Shown here one piece after another: positions 19,460 to 27,755 of a DNA stretch of 64,000 nucleotides. Below the pieces are notes generated by a model. It did not search any database and had not been told where the DNA came from. It worked only from the letters and a program-made list of their open reading frames with translations. The first letter of the stretch is position 1; every line of letters starts with the position of its first letter. This stretch comes from JOPF133 sp052144935. Lineage in GTDB: Bacteria; Acidobacteriota; Terriglobia; Bryobacterales; Bryobacteraceae. The translations under genes and the position numbers were made by a program. Location of the stretch: NCBI GenBank assembly GCA_052144935.1, contig JBKQPR010000181.1, positions 13,896-77,895 of the forward strand, read 5' to 3'.

Positions 19460-19723
19460 TCACAGGGCGAGGCGTTCGTGCGTCTCCCGGTCGTGTTCCA
19501 AATCCTGCCACGTGTACTCCAGCCAGACTTCGTGCTGCTTCAGAAAGCCATCGAGTTCGTAGCGTGATTCAAACCCCAGGAGGCGGCGAAGTTGGGCAGT
19601 GGTGACCTTGCGTTCGCGATCAGCCTCAAGGGCGATGGCTTCGAAGGCGGCGCGAGGGACATCTTCGCGAGAAGCAGCCAAAACAGCGGAGAGCTCGTCG
19701 GGGAGATCGAGAGTGAGCTGCAT
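19460..19723 (-). CDS. UPF0175 family antitoxin
   Basis: An 87-residue protein starting MQLTLDLPDELSAVLA, with a central RKVTTAQLRRLLGFESRYEL segment that resembles the helix-turn-helix part of UPF0175 proteins. It is usually the antitoxin for DUF3368 PIN-type toxins. It is intact while the downstream toxin gene is broken. A longer frame reaches 19828 but that part overlaps the divergent gene and lacks signals. It may now be an orphan antitoxin. Confidence 0.85.
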   Translation of the reverse strand: MQLTLDLPDELSAVLAASREDVPRAAFEAIALEADRERKVTTAQLRRLLGFESRYELDGFLKQHEVWLEYTWQDLEHDRETHERLAL

Positions 19724-19784
19724 GGGATAAGTATAGCGGACAACTGCGCGGTAAGATGGGAACGGAGATAGCGGCGGGTGCACC

Positions 19785-20231
19785 ATGCAAACCTTTGCTG
19801 AATTCATGGCCGAATCTTTTGACTCCAACGCGAAGCTGTTATGGGATTATCCCCGGCGCTCCCACGCAACGGCTACATTCAACGTGGACCGTATCAAGGC
19901 GATTGTGTCCTTTGAACAGCGGGACACGAACGGGCCGTGGTATGTCGTGTTTGAGGTCGATCGGGGCGACAGCACGGCGGCGGTACATTCCTCGTTCGAG
20001 ATTTTCAACGGTGTGTTTCAGGCCGTTGAGGAGTTCATTGAAGTGCGGGAGCCGGAGACGGTCGTCTTCGCCACGAAACGGGATAAGCTGGCCGGCATCT
20101 ACCAAACGTATTTACGGAAAGAGTCGGCGGCGTTGGAGAAATTGGGTTACGAGCTGGAAGGGCCGCATCGGGTCGATCCATTTATGGAGTTCGTGTTGAA
20201 AAGAACGAAGCCGTCTGACTGGAAGGCGTAA
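19785..20231 (+). CDS. Conserved-looking hypothetical protein
   Basis: A 148-residue soluble protein (MQTFAEFMAESFDSNAKLLW start), with a beta-rich middle (AIVSFEQRDTNGPWYVVFEV) and a helical end (ETVVFATKRDKLAGIYQTYL). No signal peptide or known catalytic motif. The pattern resembles small proteins found near phage or plasmid genes, but I cannot name a family. It is divergent from the UPF0175 gene and precedes the polysaccharide cluster. Codon pattern and composition look real. Confidence 0.7.
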   Translation: MQTFAEFMAESFDSNAKLLWDYPRRSHATATFNVDRIKAIVSFEQRDTNGPWYVVFEVDRGDSTAAVHSSFEIFNGVFQAVEEFIEVREPETVVFATKRDKLAGIYQTYLRKESAALEKLGYELEGPHRVDPFMEFVLKRTKPSDWKA

Positions 20232-20332
20232 ATCCCACTCCGACGAACTGCGCGCCGCCGGCCGGCCCCTCAGCTCAGCTAAAGCGCAACCGCTCTCCAC
20301 TTTCGTTACACTGAAGTTTCTTTCTGAATCCC

Positions 20333-21769
20333 GTGAGCGCCGTTCGATTTCAGGGTGTTTCCAAGAGCTACGCGATCTACGATGCGCCGGGCGACCGGCT
20401 CAAGGAGCTCCTCTCGCCCTTTCGGAGCAAGCATCACAAGGACTTCTGGGCGCTGCACGATGTCAGCTTCGCAGTGGAGCGCGGGGAAACCTTTTGCATC
20501 GTCGGAGAAAACGGCTCCGGCAAGAGCACCCTGCTGCAAATCGTGGCCGGCATCCTGCAAAGCAGTAGCGGCACCGTGGAGGTGGCCGGTCGGGTTTCGG
20601 CGCTGCTGGAATTGGGCGCCGGTTTCAATCCCGAATTCACGGGGCGCGACAACGTCTACCTGAACGGCTCCATCCTCGGCCTGACTACCCGCCAGATCGA
20701 CCAGCGGTATAAGGATATCGAAGCCTTCGCGGAGATCGGCGATTTCATCGACCAGCCGGTGAAAACTTATTCCAGCGGCATGGTGGTCCGGCTGGCGTTC
20801 GCCGTGGCCATCAATGTCGATCCCGAAATCCTGCTGGTGGACGAGGCCCTGGCGGTGGGCGACATCTACTTCCGCCAGCGCTGCATGCGCAAGGTGCACG
20901 AGCTGCGCTCGCGCGGCATCACCATCCTGTTCGTCTCCCATGCGGTGAGCGATGTCAAAGCCATCGGCGACCGCGCGCTGTGGCTGGACCACGGACGCGT
21001 GGTGGACGTTGGCGAGCCCGACCGCGTGATCGCGCGCTACCTGGCGGCCATGGTGGAAAAGGACTCGGCCTACCTGCTGCAAAGGGCCACCGCGAAGGAA
21101 CCGCGGCCGCGCATGGGGCGGATCGAAGCGCCCGAGGTGATCGAAGGCATCCCCAACATCGACCATCGGTATGGCGATGGCCGCGCGGAGGTGATCGGCA
21201 TCGGAGTCTTCGACGAGCGCGGACGCCCCCTGCACCTGCTCACCCCGGCCACCCGCATCCTGGTGCGCATCAGCGTGCGGGCCCACGAAGACGTTCCCCT
21301 GCCGATCGCCGGTTTTATGCTGCGCAACCAATTGGGCATGGACTTTTCCGGCACCAATACCGCCCGCGAAGGCTACGAGCTGCCTCCCATGCAGGCGGGC
21401 GACGTCTGCACGGTGGATTTCTATATCGACCTGCCCGAGCTTTACCCGGCCTCGTTTTCTTTTTCGCCGGCGATTGCCGATGGCACCCTGATGGGCTACA
21501 CCATGTGCGACTGGATCGATAACGCTGTAACGCTGCAAATGAGCCGCGCGGAAAACGAGATCTACGGCTATCTGCACCTCCCCTGCCGTGTGGAGGTGAA
21601 CGCGCGCATCCGTGGCGAGGCCAGGCCGGCAGAGGCCAGGCCGGGCACGACCGCGCCGGGTACCGCCGCGCCGGGTAACGCCGCGCCGGGTAACGCCGCG
21701 CCGGGTACCGCCGCGCCGGGTACCGCCGCGCCAAGCCTCACTCTTCGGTTGGAGAAACGCATTGGTTGA
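20333..21769 (+). CDS. wzt: Polysaccharide/O-antigen ABC transporter ATPase, Wzt type
   Basis: ATPase that energises export of a lipid-linked polysaccharide. The N-terminal domain has Walker A GENGSGKST, signature YSSGM and Walker B ILLVDEA. A ~200-residue C-terminal Wzt domain (from about 265) is the type that binds the sugar chain end. The protein ends with six tandem copies of a PGTAA/PGNAA-type unit encoded by 15-bp repeats. The start is GTG. No gene for the partner permease (Wzm) is present in the window, which is unusual. The next gene overlaps by 8 nt. Confidence 0.93.
   Translation: MSAVRFQGVSKSYAIYDAPGDRLKELLSPFRSKHHKDFWALHDVSFAVERGETFCIVGENGSGKSTLLQIVAGILQSSSGTVEVAGRVSALLELGAGFNPEFTGRDNVYLNGSILGLTTRQIDQRYKDIEAFAEIGDFIDQPVKTYSSGMVVRLAFAVAINVDPEILLVDEALAVGDIYFRQRCMRKVHELRSRGITILFVSHAVSDVKAIGDRALWLDHGRVVDVGEPDRVIARYLAAMVEKDSAYLLQRATAKEPRPRMGRIEAPEVIEGIPNIDHRYGDGRAEVIGIGVFDERGRPLHLLTPATRILVRISVRAHEDVPLPIAGFMLRNQLGMDFSGTNTAREGYELPPMQAGDVCTVDFYIDLPELYPASFSFSPAIADGTLMGYTMCDWIDNAVTLQMSRAENEIYGYLHLPCRVEVNARIRGEARPAEARPGTTAPGTAAPGNAAPGNAAPGTAAPGTAAPSLTLRLEKRIG
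21641..21732 (+). repeat. 15-bp tandem repeat in the 3' end of the wzt gene
   Basis: About six copies of a 15-bp unit (GCCGCGCCGGGTACC, with AAC variants) encode repeated APGTA/APGNA. The copies are nearly identical at the DNA level, so copy number may vary between strains. Confidence 0.92.
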
Positions 21770-23012
21770 ATTCACCGGCGAGCGGGTGATTCCCGACCAG
21801 GTCAATGTGGACCTGCTCAACGAGCACATGGCGCGCTACATGTTCGCGGCGCGGCTGGCCTCGGGCAAGCGCGTGCTGGACGCCGGATGCGGCGCGGGCT
21901 ATGGTTCGGCCGAGCTGGCCCGGACGGCCCTGCGCGTGGTGGGGATCGATCGCGCGGCCGAGGCGGTGGCATTCGCCCGCGAACACTACCAGGCGCCCAA
22001 CCTGGAGTTTCAGAAGGCCTCCTGCGCCGCGCTGCCGTTTCCCAGCGCCACCTTCGACCTGGTGGTGGCCTTCGAAATCATCGAACACCTGGATGCCTGG
22101 CGCGAATTCCTGCTGGAGGTGCGGCGCGTGCTGGCGCCCGCCGGCCAGTTGATCGTTTCCACGCCCAACCGCCTGTATTACCAGGAATCGCGCGGCTCGA
22201 CGGGCGCCAATCCCTTCCATGTACACGAGTTCGATTTCGACGAATTCCGCCGCGAGCTGAAGCTATTTTTCCCACACGTTTCGATGTACCTGGAAAACCA
22301 TACCGAGGGCATCACGTTTCAGCCGCACGAACCCGGAAATACCGCGGAAGTCCGGGTGGACGCGGCCGAAGCGGTGGCCCACGAGTCGCACTTCTTCCTG
22401 GCGGTTTGCGCGGACCGGCCGCTGATGGGCAATCCCACGTTCGTGTATGTGCCGCGCGCGGCCAACGTGCTCCGCGAGCGCGAGCATCACATCGTGCTGC
22501 TGGACAGCGAGATCGCACAGAAGAACGAATGGCTGGCTGACGCGCAGCGCCGGCACGAGGAGTTGCTGGCCCGCTTCGCCGAACAGAAGGAATCGCTGGA
22601 GCGCAGCAACCGCTGGGCCGAATCGCTCAATCGCGAGCTGGAGGAGCGCGCCGCGCGGATTGCCGGGCTGCAGGAAGAGATGGCGCGCGAGCAGGAGGCC
22701 GCTCGCCAGATGGCCGAAGGCTACGCCGCCAAAGTGGCCGAGATCGAGGCGGACATCCGCGCCAAGACCCAGTGGGCCATCGACACGGAGACCCGCCTCA
22801 CCGCCGAACTGCGCCATCAGACCGGAGAGTTGGGGAAGGCGGTGGAGGCCCTGCACCACACCGAAGAGGAACTGGCAGAGCGCACCCGGTGGGCGCTGAG
22901 CCTGCAGGAGGAGGCCGCGCGCCTGGCGCAGCTCCTGGCGGTGGTGCGCGGCTCGCGATGGGTCAGGCTGGGACGCCAGGTGGGATTAGGCCCGGAGCTG
23001 CCGGCCAGTTGA
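21762..23012 (+). CDS. SAM-dependent methyltransferase with long C-terminal coiled coil
   Basis: Class I methyltransferase (VLDAGCGAGYGSAELA motif I, FDLVVAFEIIEHL) followed by about 150 residues of charged heptad-like sequence (ERSNRWAESLNRELEERAAR, EEELAERTRWALSLQEEAAR). The start is TTG at 21762 (VEFTGERVIP), within the 3' end of wzt and after GGAG. A longer frame through the 15-bp repeats is rejected. Gene order after wzt suggests it may cap the polysaccharide terminus or regulate chain length, like WbdD-type coiled-coil proteins; this is inference. Confidence 0.88.
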   Translation: MVEFTGERVIPDQVNVDLLNEHMARYMFAARLASGKRVLDAGCGAGYGSAELARTALRVVGIDRAAEAVAFAREHYQAPNLEFQKASCAALPFPSATFDLVVAFEIIEHLDAWREFLLEVRRVLAPAGQLIVSTPNRLYYQESRGSTGANPFHVHEFDFDEFRRELKLFFPHVSMYLENHTEGITFQPHEPGNTAEVRVDAAEAVAHESHFFLAVCADRPLMGNPTFVYVPRAANVLREREHHIVLLDSEIAQKNEWLADAQRRHEELLARFAEQKESLERSNRWAESLNRELEERAARIAGLQEEMAREQEAARQMAEGYAAKVAEIEADIRAKTQWAIDTETRLTAELRHQTGELGKAVEALHHTEEELAERTRWALSLQEEAARLAQLLAVVRGSRWVRLGRQVGLGPELPAS

Positions 23013-23013
23013 C

Positions 23014-25458
23014 ATGGCTCTCCTGAAACGCGTCCTGCGCGCGCTGCCGCTGCTGCTGATTTCGCCCTTGCTGGTGCTGCTGAGCGCGCTGGCACTGGCG
23101 GTGACGGATGTGGCTGCGAAGTTGCGGCCCCAAAGAGCGCCGAGACGAGTCTCGGCGCTGCAGGCTGAGAGCCTGCGCCACAACGCCGATGTGGCGCAGA
23201 CACTTGTGTCTGCCGCGCCGAGATTCGTCTCGGCGCCTGCCTCCGCCTCCGTGGTCATCCCCAACTGGAACGGCCGCGATTTGCTGGAAAAATACCTGCC
23301 CTCGGTGATCGAGGCCATGGCGGGCCATCCCGAAAACGAAATCATCGTGGTGGATAACGGCTCGTCGGATGGCAGCGCCGAATTTGTGCGCGCGGCTTTC
23401 CCGCAGGTGAAACTGCTGGCGCTGCCGGCCAACCTGGGCTTCGGCGGAGGGTCCAACGCCGGCTTCCGCGCTGCCAGGAACCGCGTGGTGGTCCTGCTGA
23501 ACAGCGATATTCGAGTGGCGCCCGATTTTCTGCCGCCGCTGCTCGAAGGCTTCGGCGATCCCGAAGTCTTCGCCGTCGCCTGCCAGATCTTTTTCAGCGA
23601 CCCCCAAAAGGTCCGCGAGGAGAGCGGGCTGACCCAGGCGTGGTGGCAGGATGGCGCGCTGCGCGTGCGCCACCGCATCGATCCGGCCATCTCCGATCTC
23701 TTCCCCTGCTTCTATCCGGGCGGCGGATCGAGCGCCTTCGACCGCGAGAAGTTTCTCGAGCTGGGCGGCTTCGACGAGCTACTGGCGCCCTTCTACCTGG
23801 AGGACACCGACCTCGGCTACATGGCCTGGAAACGCGGCTGGAAGGTCTTCTATCAGCCGCGCAGCGTGGTGTACCACGAGCATCGCGGCACCATCGGCAA
23901 GCGCTTCCGCGAAGACCAGATTCAGGCGGTGCTGAAAAAAAACTTCCTGCTTTTCTGCTGGAAGAACATTCACGAATGGCCCCGGCTGGCCTCGCATTTC
24001 TTCTTTGCGTGGGCCGGAGCCGTGCTGGCGGTGTTGTTTGGCGACGTGCCGCTGCGGCCCAACCTGGCGGCCCACTGGCGCGCTTTCCGCCAGCTTCCGC
24101 AAGCCGTGCGCTCGCGCTGGAGGGCGCACCAATTGGCCCGCTTCACCGACAGTGAAGTCTTCCGGCGGCCGTTGGGAGGCTACTTCCGCGACCGCTTTCA
24201 CCGGATGGACCCGGCGCCCGAGCAGCCGCGCGTGCTGTTCGTGTCTCCCTATCCGGTGTGCCCGCCGGTACACGGCGGCGGCGTCTTCATGTACCAGACC
24301 CTGCACGAACTGGCCCGGCTCACCGAGACACACGTGGTGGAGTTGCTGGACTGGCCCTCGCAAGAGAAAGACAACCAGGAGCTGCGCGAATTCTGCGCCT
24401 CGGCCGAATGGCTGGTGCGGCCCTCGGGCGACCCGCCGGGGGCCGGCTCGATGCGCCCGCGTGCCGTGCGCGAGTTCTCGAACGAAGATCTCGACTGGCT
24501 CATCCACCGGCAGATCTACCTGAAACGCATCGACCTGCTGCAGCTCGAATACACTCCCATGGCGCAGTACCGCGGCGAGTACCGGCGCATCCCCAGCGCG
24601 CTGTTCGAGCACGACATCTATTTCCAATCGATTGCCCGCGGCTTGGGTCACATGCCGGGAATGCTGGCGGATCTCAAAGCCCGCGTGGAGTACCTGCGCG
24701 CGCTGCGCTACGAGCTCGAAACTTTACCGCGCTGCGACCAGGTGCAGGTGTGCACGCCCGCCAACCGCGATTACCTGCTTTCGTTCGACCCGCGCCTCGG
24801 GCCCAAGCTGCGCGAGGGCCTGCGGGCCGGCATCGACACCGCGCGCTACCAGTTCCGTCCGTGCGGCCGCGAGCCGTTTACCATGCTGTTCCTGGGCAGC
24901 TTTCGCCACGACCCCAATCGCGCGGCGCTGGACTGGTTCGTGCTGGAGGTGATGCCCCTGATTCTGGAGCGCCAGCCCGGCGCGCGGCTGATCATGGTCG
25001 GTTCCGACCCTCCGCCGGCGCACGCCTACGCGGATCGATCGGGCGCGCTGCAAATGCTCGGATATGTGGAAGACGTGCGCGAGCCGCTGGATCGCTATGC
25101 CGTGTTCGTGTGCCCGATTCTGAGCGGATCGGGCGTGCGGGTGAAGCTGCTGGAGGCTTTTTCCGCGGGTATCCCGGTGGTCTCGACGCGCGTGGGCGCC
25201 GAGGGACTGGCGGCCAAGGACGGAGAGTTCTGCGCTCTGGCCGACGATCCGGCGGGCTTTGCGGAGCGCGTGCTCCGGCTGTTCGAAGATCCGGGGAAGG
25301 CCGCTGAAATGGCCACCCGCGCGCGAGCGGAAGTGGAGGCCCATTGGGATATGGCGGCGATCACCGGCCGGCTGGTGGAGGGGTATCGCGCCCTGGTGCG
25401 CCAGAAGCGGGCTACTTGCTCCCCGAGTTGGGACTCCCCGGGTTCAGATCCTTCTTGA
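23014..25458 (+). CDS. Bifunctional glycosyltransferase, GT2 plus GT4-type domains
   Basis: An 814-residue protein. The N-terminal helix (LPLLLISPLLVLLSALALAV) is followed by a linker encoded by the five-hairpin repeat at 23135-23237. Next comes a GT2 domain (SVVIPNWNGRDLLEKYLPSV, VVDNGSSDGSAEF, LNSDIR) with a YLEDTDLGYMAWKRGW acceptor motif. The C-terminal half is GT-B-like (PRVLFVSPYPVCPPVHGGGV, LFLGSFRHDPNRAALDWF, CPILSGSGVRVKLLEAFSAG). It probably adds two sugars to the surface polysaccharide. It starts 1 nt after the methyltransferase stop. Its 3' end overlaps the convergent gene by 47 nt. Confidence 0.92.
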   Translation: MALLKRVLRALPLLLISPLLVLLSALALAVTDVAAKLRPQRAPRRVSALQAESLRHNADVAQTLVSAAPRFVSAPASASVVIPNWNGRDLLEKYLPSVIEAMAGHPENEIIVVDNGSSDGSAEFVRAAFPQVKLLALPANLGFGGGSNAGFRAARNRVVVLLNSDIRVAPDFLPPLLEGFGDPEVFAVACQIFFSDPQKVREESGLTQAWWQDGALRVRHRIDPAISDLFPCFYPGGGSSAFDREKFLELGGFDELLAPFYLEDTDLGYMAWKRGWKVFYQPRSVVYHEHRGTIGKRFREDQIQAVLKKNFLLFCWKNIHEWPRLASHFFFAWAGAVLAVLFGDVPLRPNLAAHWRAFRQLPQAVRSRWRAHQLARFTDSEVFRRPLGGYFRDRFHRMDPAPEQPRVLFVSPYPVCPPVHGGGVFMYQTLHELARLTETHVVELLDWPSQEKDNQELREFCASAEWLVRPSGDPPGAGSMRPRAVREFSNEDLDWLIHRQIYLKRIDLLQLEYTPMAQYRGEYRRIPSALFEHDIYFQSIARGLGHMPGMLADLKARVEYLRALRYELETLPRCDQVQVCTPANRDYLLSFDPRLGPKLREGLRAGIDTARYQFRPCGREPFTMLFLGSFRHDPNRAALDWFVLEVMPLILERQPGARLIMVGSDPPPAHAYADRSGALQMLGYVEDVREPLDRYAVFVCPILSGSGVRVKLLEAFSAGIPVVSTRVGAEGLAAKDGEFCALADDPAGFAERVLRLFEDPGKAAEMATRARAEVEAHWDMAAITGRLVEGYRALVRQKRATCSPSWDSPGSDPS
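23135..23237. repeat. Five-hairpin repeat (family C) inside a glycosyltransferase gene
   Basis: Five consecutive inverted repeats: GCGCCGAGACG/AGTCTCGGCGC, CAGGCT/AGCCTG, GCGCCACA/TGTGGCGC, GCAGACAC/TTGTGTCTGC and GCGCCGAGA/TCTCGGCGC. The block is in frame and encodes a linker between the membrane helix and the GT2 domain. Confidence 0.88.
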
Positions 25459-25963
25459 TGCGGTTTACAATGTCGGAGGCGGTGCGATCCAATTGCTTGC
25501 TGGTGTCATCCTTGGGGGGATCGAATGTCGACCAGACTACCTGGCGCGATTTGGCGTCCACCAGAAAAACGTTGCCTTTGCCGCGCCCAAAAGAGGAGTT
25601 CATGGCCGGGTTGTCCAGCTTGTTTACCGGGTCGCTGAACATGGAACTGCCGGAACGGGATGGCTCCGCCGGCTTGGCTGCGTCCTTGGCGGCTTCCTTA
25701 GGAGCTTCCTTGGGGGGCGCCGGCTTGGGGAGAGCCGCGTCCAATTGCGCCTGCAAAGCGTCGCCCAGGCGGTCGCTGAAGAAGGCGTCGGCCAGCTTGG
25801 GATCGGTCACCACACGGAACACATGGTCGTTGGTCAGCCGGTTCGCGAGGTACTGGTCCATCCCGCGCGACATCGGAAAAAGGTACACCGCGTGCACGCC
25901 GGAAAGCTCCGCCGCCGCGAGCAGCAGGCTGGAGCCGAACAGGAGACACACAAGCCGCTTCAT
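25412..25963 (-). CDS. Secreted/periplasmic protein of unknown function
   Basis: A 183-residue protein with a signal peptide (KRLVCLLFGSSLLLAAAELS), a short conserved-looking domain (VYLFPMSRGMDQYLANRLTN, FRVVTDPKLADAFFSDRLGD) and a Pro/Lys/Ala linker. A second small domain contains GNVFLVDAKSRQVVWSTFDP. It resembles acidobacterial exported proteins of unknown role. It reads against the polysaccharide cluster and overlaps the preceding gene tail-to-tail. An upstream in-frame start would include family A repeat sequence and is rejected. Confidence 0.8.
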   Translation of the reverse strand: MKRLVCLLFGSSLLLAAAELSGVHAVYLFPMSRGMDQYLANRLTNDHVFRVVTDPKLADAFFSDRLGDALQAQLDAALPKPAPPKEAPKEAAKDAAKPAEPSRSGSSMFSDPVNKLDNPAMNSSFGRGKGNVFLVDAKSRQVVWSTFDPPKDDTSKQLDRTASDIVNRIKKDLNPGSPNSGSK

Positions 25964-26010
25964 GACTTCCATGATATCGAGACGCGCAGGGGGGAGAAAA
26001 AGACGGAGGG

Positions 26011-26091
26011 TGGCGGGCGAAAGCGCCTGCCCCACATGGCATCATGGACATGTTGCCAGGCAATGTGGGGCAGGCGCTTTCGCCTGCCAAC
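26011..26091. repeat. Palindromic repeat family A, copy 2 (between divergent genes)
   Basis: Arms GGCGGGCGAAAGCGCCTGCC and GGGCAGGCGCTTTCGCCTGC flank a ~35-nt spacer. It ends 3 nt before the start of the GT2 gene at 26095 and lies just upstream of the divergent secreted-protein gene. Confidence 0.92.
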
Positions 26092-26094
26092 GCC

Positions 26095-26769
26095 ATGTAT
26101 AAAGGCCAATCCCTCACGGTGATCATCCCCTGCCTCAATGAGGAGCAGGGGATCGAGCGGATCCTGCGCGCCATGCCGGAGTTTGTCGATGAAGTCATCG
26201 TGGTGGATAACGCTTCCACCGACCGCACGTCCGACGTGGCCGCCGCGCTGGGCGCCAAGGTGATCCGCGAGGATGTCCGCGGCTACGGCAGGGCTTACAA
26301 ACGCGGCTTTGCGGTGGCTACCAAGGACCTGGTCGTCACGCTCGATGGCGACCAAAGCTATCCGGTGGATGCCCTCTCGTACCTGCTGGAGGCCTTCCTC
26401 CACCTGAACGTCGATTTCCTGAACGCCTCGCGATTCCCGGTCCGCGACCCCCGCGCCATGAGCCGGCGCAGCCGCTTTGGCAATGTGGTGCTGGGGCTGG
26501 CCATGTCGCTGCTGTTTTTGCGCTGGGTACGCGATTCGCAATCCGGCATGTGGGTGTTTCGCCGCTCGATCCTGAAAGATATGAAGCTGGAGTCCGACGG
26601 CATGGCGTTTTCCGAAGAGATCAAAATCGAGGCGATCCGCAACCCGGCCGTACGTTTCGGCGAAATCACCATTATGTACTCTTCGCGGCTGGGCGAGAGC
26701 AAGCTCAACCCGTGGCGCGATGGCGTGCAGAACCTGTGGTTCCTGGTGAGGAAGCGTTTCTTCCGGTGA
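26095..26769 (+). CDS. GT2 family glycosyltransferase, polyprenyl-phosphate sugar synthase-like
   Basis: A 224-residue GT-A enzyme (LTVIIPCLNEEQGIERILRA, VVDNASTDRT, DGDQSYP), closest in layout to dolichyl-phosphate mannose synthase-like GT2 proteins. An amphipathic/hydrophobic segment (VVLGLAMSLLFLRWVRDSQS) is followed by GMWVFRR. It likely makes an undecaprenyl-phosphate sugar donor. The ATG at 26095 is chosen because upstream in-frame codons (from 26044) are the family A repeat. The stop overlaps the next GTG start. Confidence 0.88.
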   Translation: MYKGQSLTVIIPCLNEEQGIERILRAMPEFVDEVIVVDNASTDRTSDVAAALGAKVIREDVRGYGRAYKRGFAVATKDLVVTLDGDQSYPVDALSYLLEAFLHLNVDFLNASRFPVRDPRAMSRRSRFGNVVLGLAMSLLFLRWVRDSQSGMWVFRRSILKDMKLESDGMAFSEEIKIEAIRNPAVRFGEITIMYSSRLGESKLNPWRDGVQNLWFLVRKRFFR

Positions 26770-27752
26770 GCGTCAGCGCCATCATCCCGGTGTGGAACGG
26801 CCGCGAGCTGCTGGAACGGCTGCTCGATACGCTGGACGCCCAGACGCAGCCGGTGGGCGAGCTGCTGGTGGTGGATAACGGCTCGACCGACGGCGCGCCC
26901 GAGCTGGCCAGGCGGCGCGGCGCCCGGGTCCTCGCCATGGGCCGCAACGCCGGCTTCGCCCCGGCGGTGAATCGCGGCATCGCCGAAAGCCGCGGCGATT
27001 GGATCGCGGTGTTGAACAGCGACGTGGAGCTGGCGCCGGACTATCTGGAAGCGCTCGCGGACACCGGCGCGTGGTTCGCCACGGGCAGGATTCTGAAAGC
27101 CGGCGCGCCCCACCGCATCGACGCGGCCTTCGACGCGGTCTGCCGGGGGGCCACCGCCTGGCGCGTGGGAAACGGCCGCAACGACGGGCCGGCCTTCGCA
27201 TCGGCGCGCGCCATCTGGTCGGCCCCGTGGACCGCCGCGCTGTTTCGCCGCGAACTGTTCGGCCGCGTGGGCGTGCTGGAAGAGAGTTTCGAATCGTACC
27301 TGGAAGATGTGGATTTCGGGTTGCGCTGCGCGCGCCTCAACCTGGCCGGCCAATACGTGCCCGGCGCGGTGGCGTGGCATCGCGGCAGCGCCGCACTGGG
27401 CCGCTGGCACCCGGACACGGTACGCCATATCGCCCGCAACCAGCTTCTGCTGGCGGCCCGCCACTATCCGCGCGCCTGCCTGCTGCGCTGGAGCTGGCCG
27501 ATTCTGGTGGCCCAGTTGCTATGGGGAGGCGTCGCCATCCGTCACGGCGCCGGCGGCGCGTGGGCGCACGGCATCTGGCAGGGCATCCGGAATTTTGCGG
27601 CCTTGCGCAGGAAAAGTACCGTGTGCGACCCGGAACTCCTGCGCCGCATTCTTCGGGAGCACGAGCGCGCCATCTGGCAAATCCAATCGTCCACCGGCTT
27701 CGACCTTTACTGGAGGCTGTACTTTTTGCTCACTGGTGGTGGGGCAAGGTAA
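26766..27752 (+). CDS. GT2 family glycosyltransferase
   Basis: A 328-residue enzyme starting at GTG 26766 (VSVSAIIPVWNGRELLERLL), overlapping the previous stop as GTGA. Motifs are VVDNGSTDGAPELARRRGAR, LNSDVELAPDYLEAL and ESYLEDVDFGLRCARLNLAG, as in rhamnosyltransferase-like GT2 proteins. The C-terminal 80 residues are partly hydrophobic (WPILVAQLLWGGVAIRHG). The acceptor and donor sugars cannot be read from sequence. Confidence 0.9.
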   Translation: MSVSAIIPVWNGRELLERLLDTLDAQTQPVGELLVVDNGSTDGAPELARRRGARVLAMGRNAGFAPAVNRGIAESRGDWIAVLNSDVELAPDYLEALADTGAWFATGRILKAGAPHRIDAAFDAVCRGATAWRVGNGRNDGPAFASARAIWSAPWTAALFRRELFGRVGVLEESFESYLEDVDFGLRCARLNLAGQYVPGAVAWHRGSAALGRWHPDTVRHIARNQLLLAARHYPRACLLRWSWPILVAQLLWGGVAIRHGAGGAWAHGIWQGIRNFAALRRKSTVCDPELLRRILREHERAIWQIQSSTGFDLYWRLYFLLTGGGAR

Positions 27753-27755
27753 CCC

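Noticed and set aside
23135..23237. Terminator interpretation of the five hairpins
   Set aside because: They lie within an uninterrupted reading frame and lack T-tracts, so they are not a terminator array.
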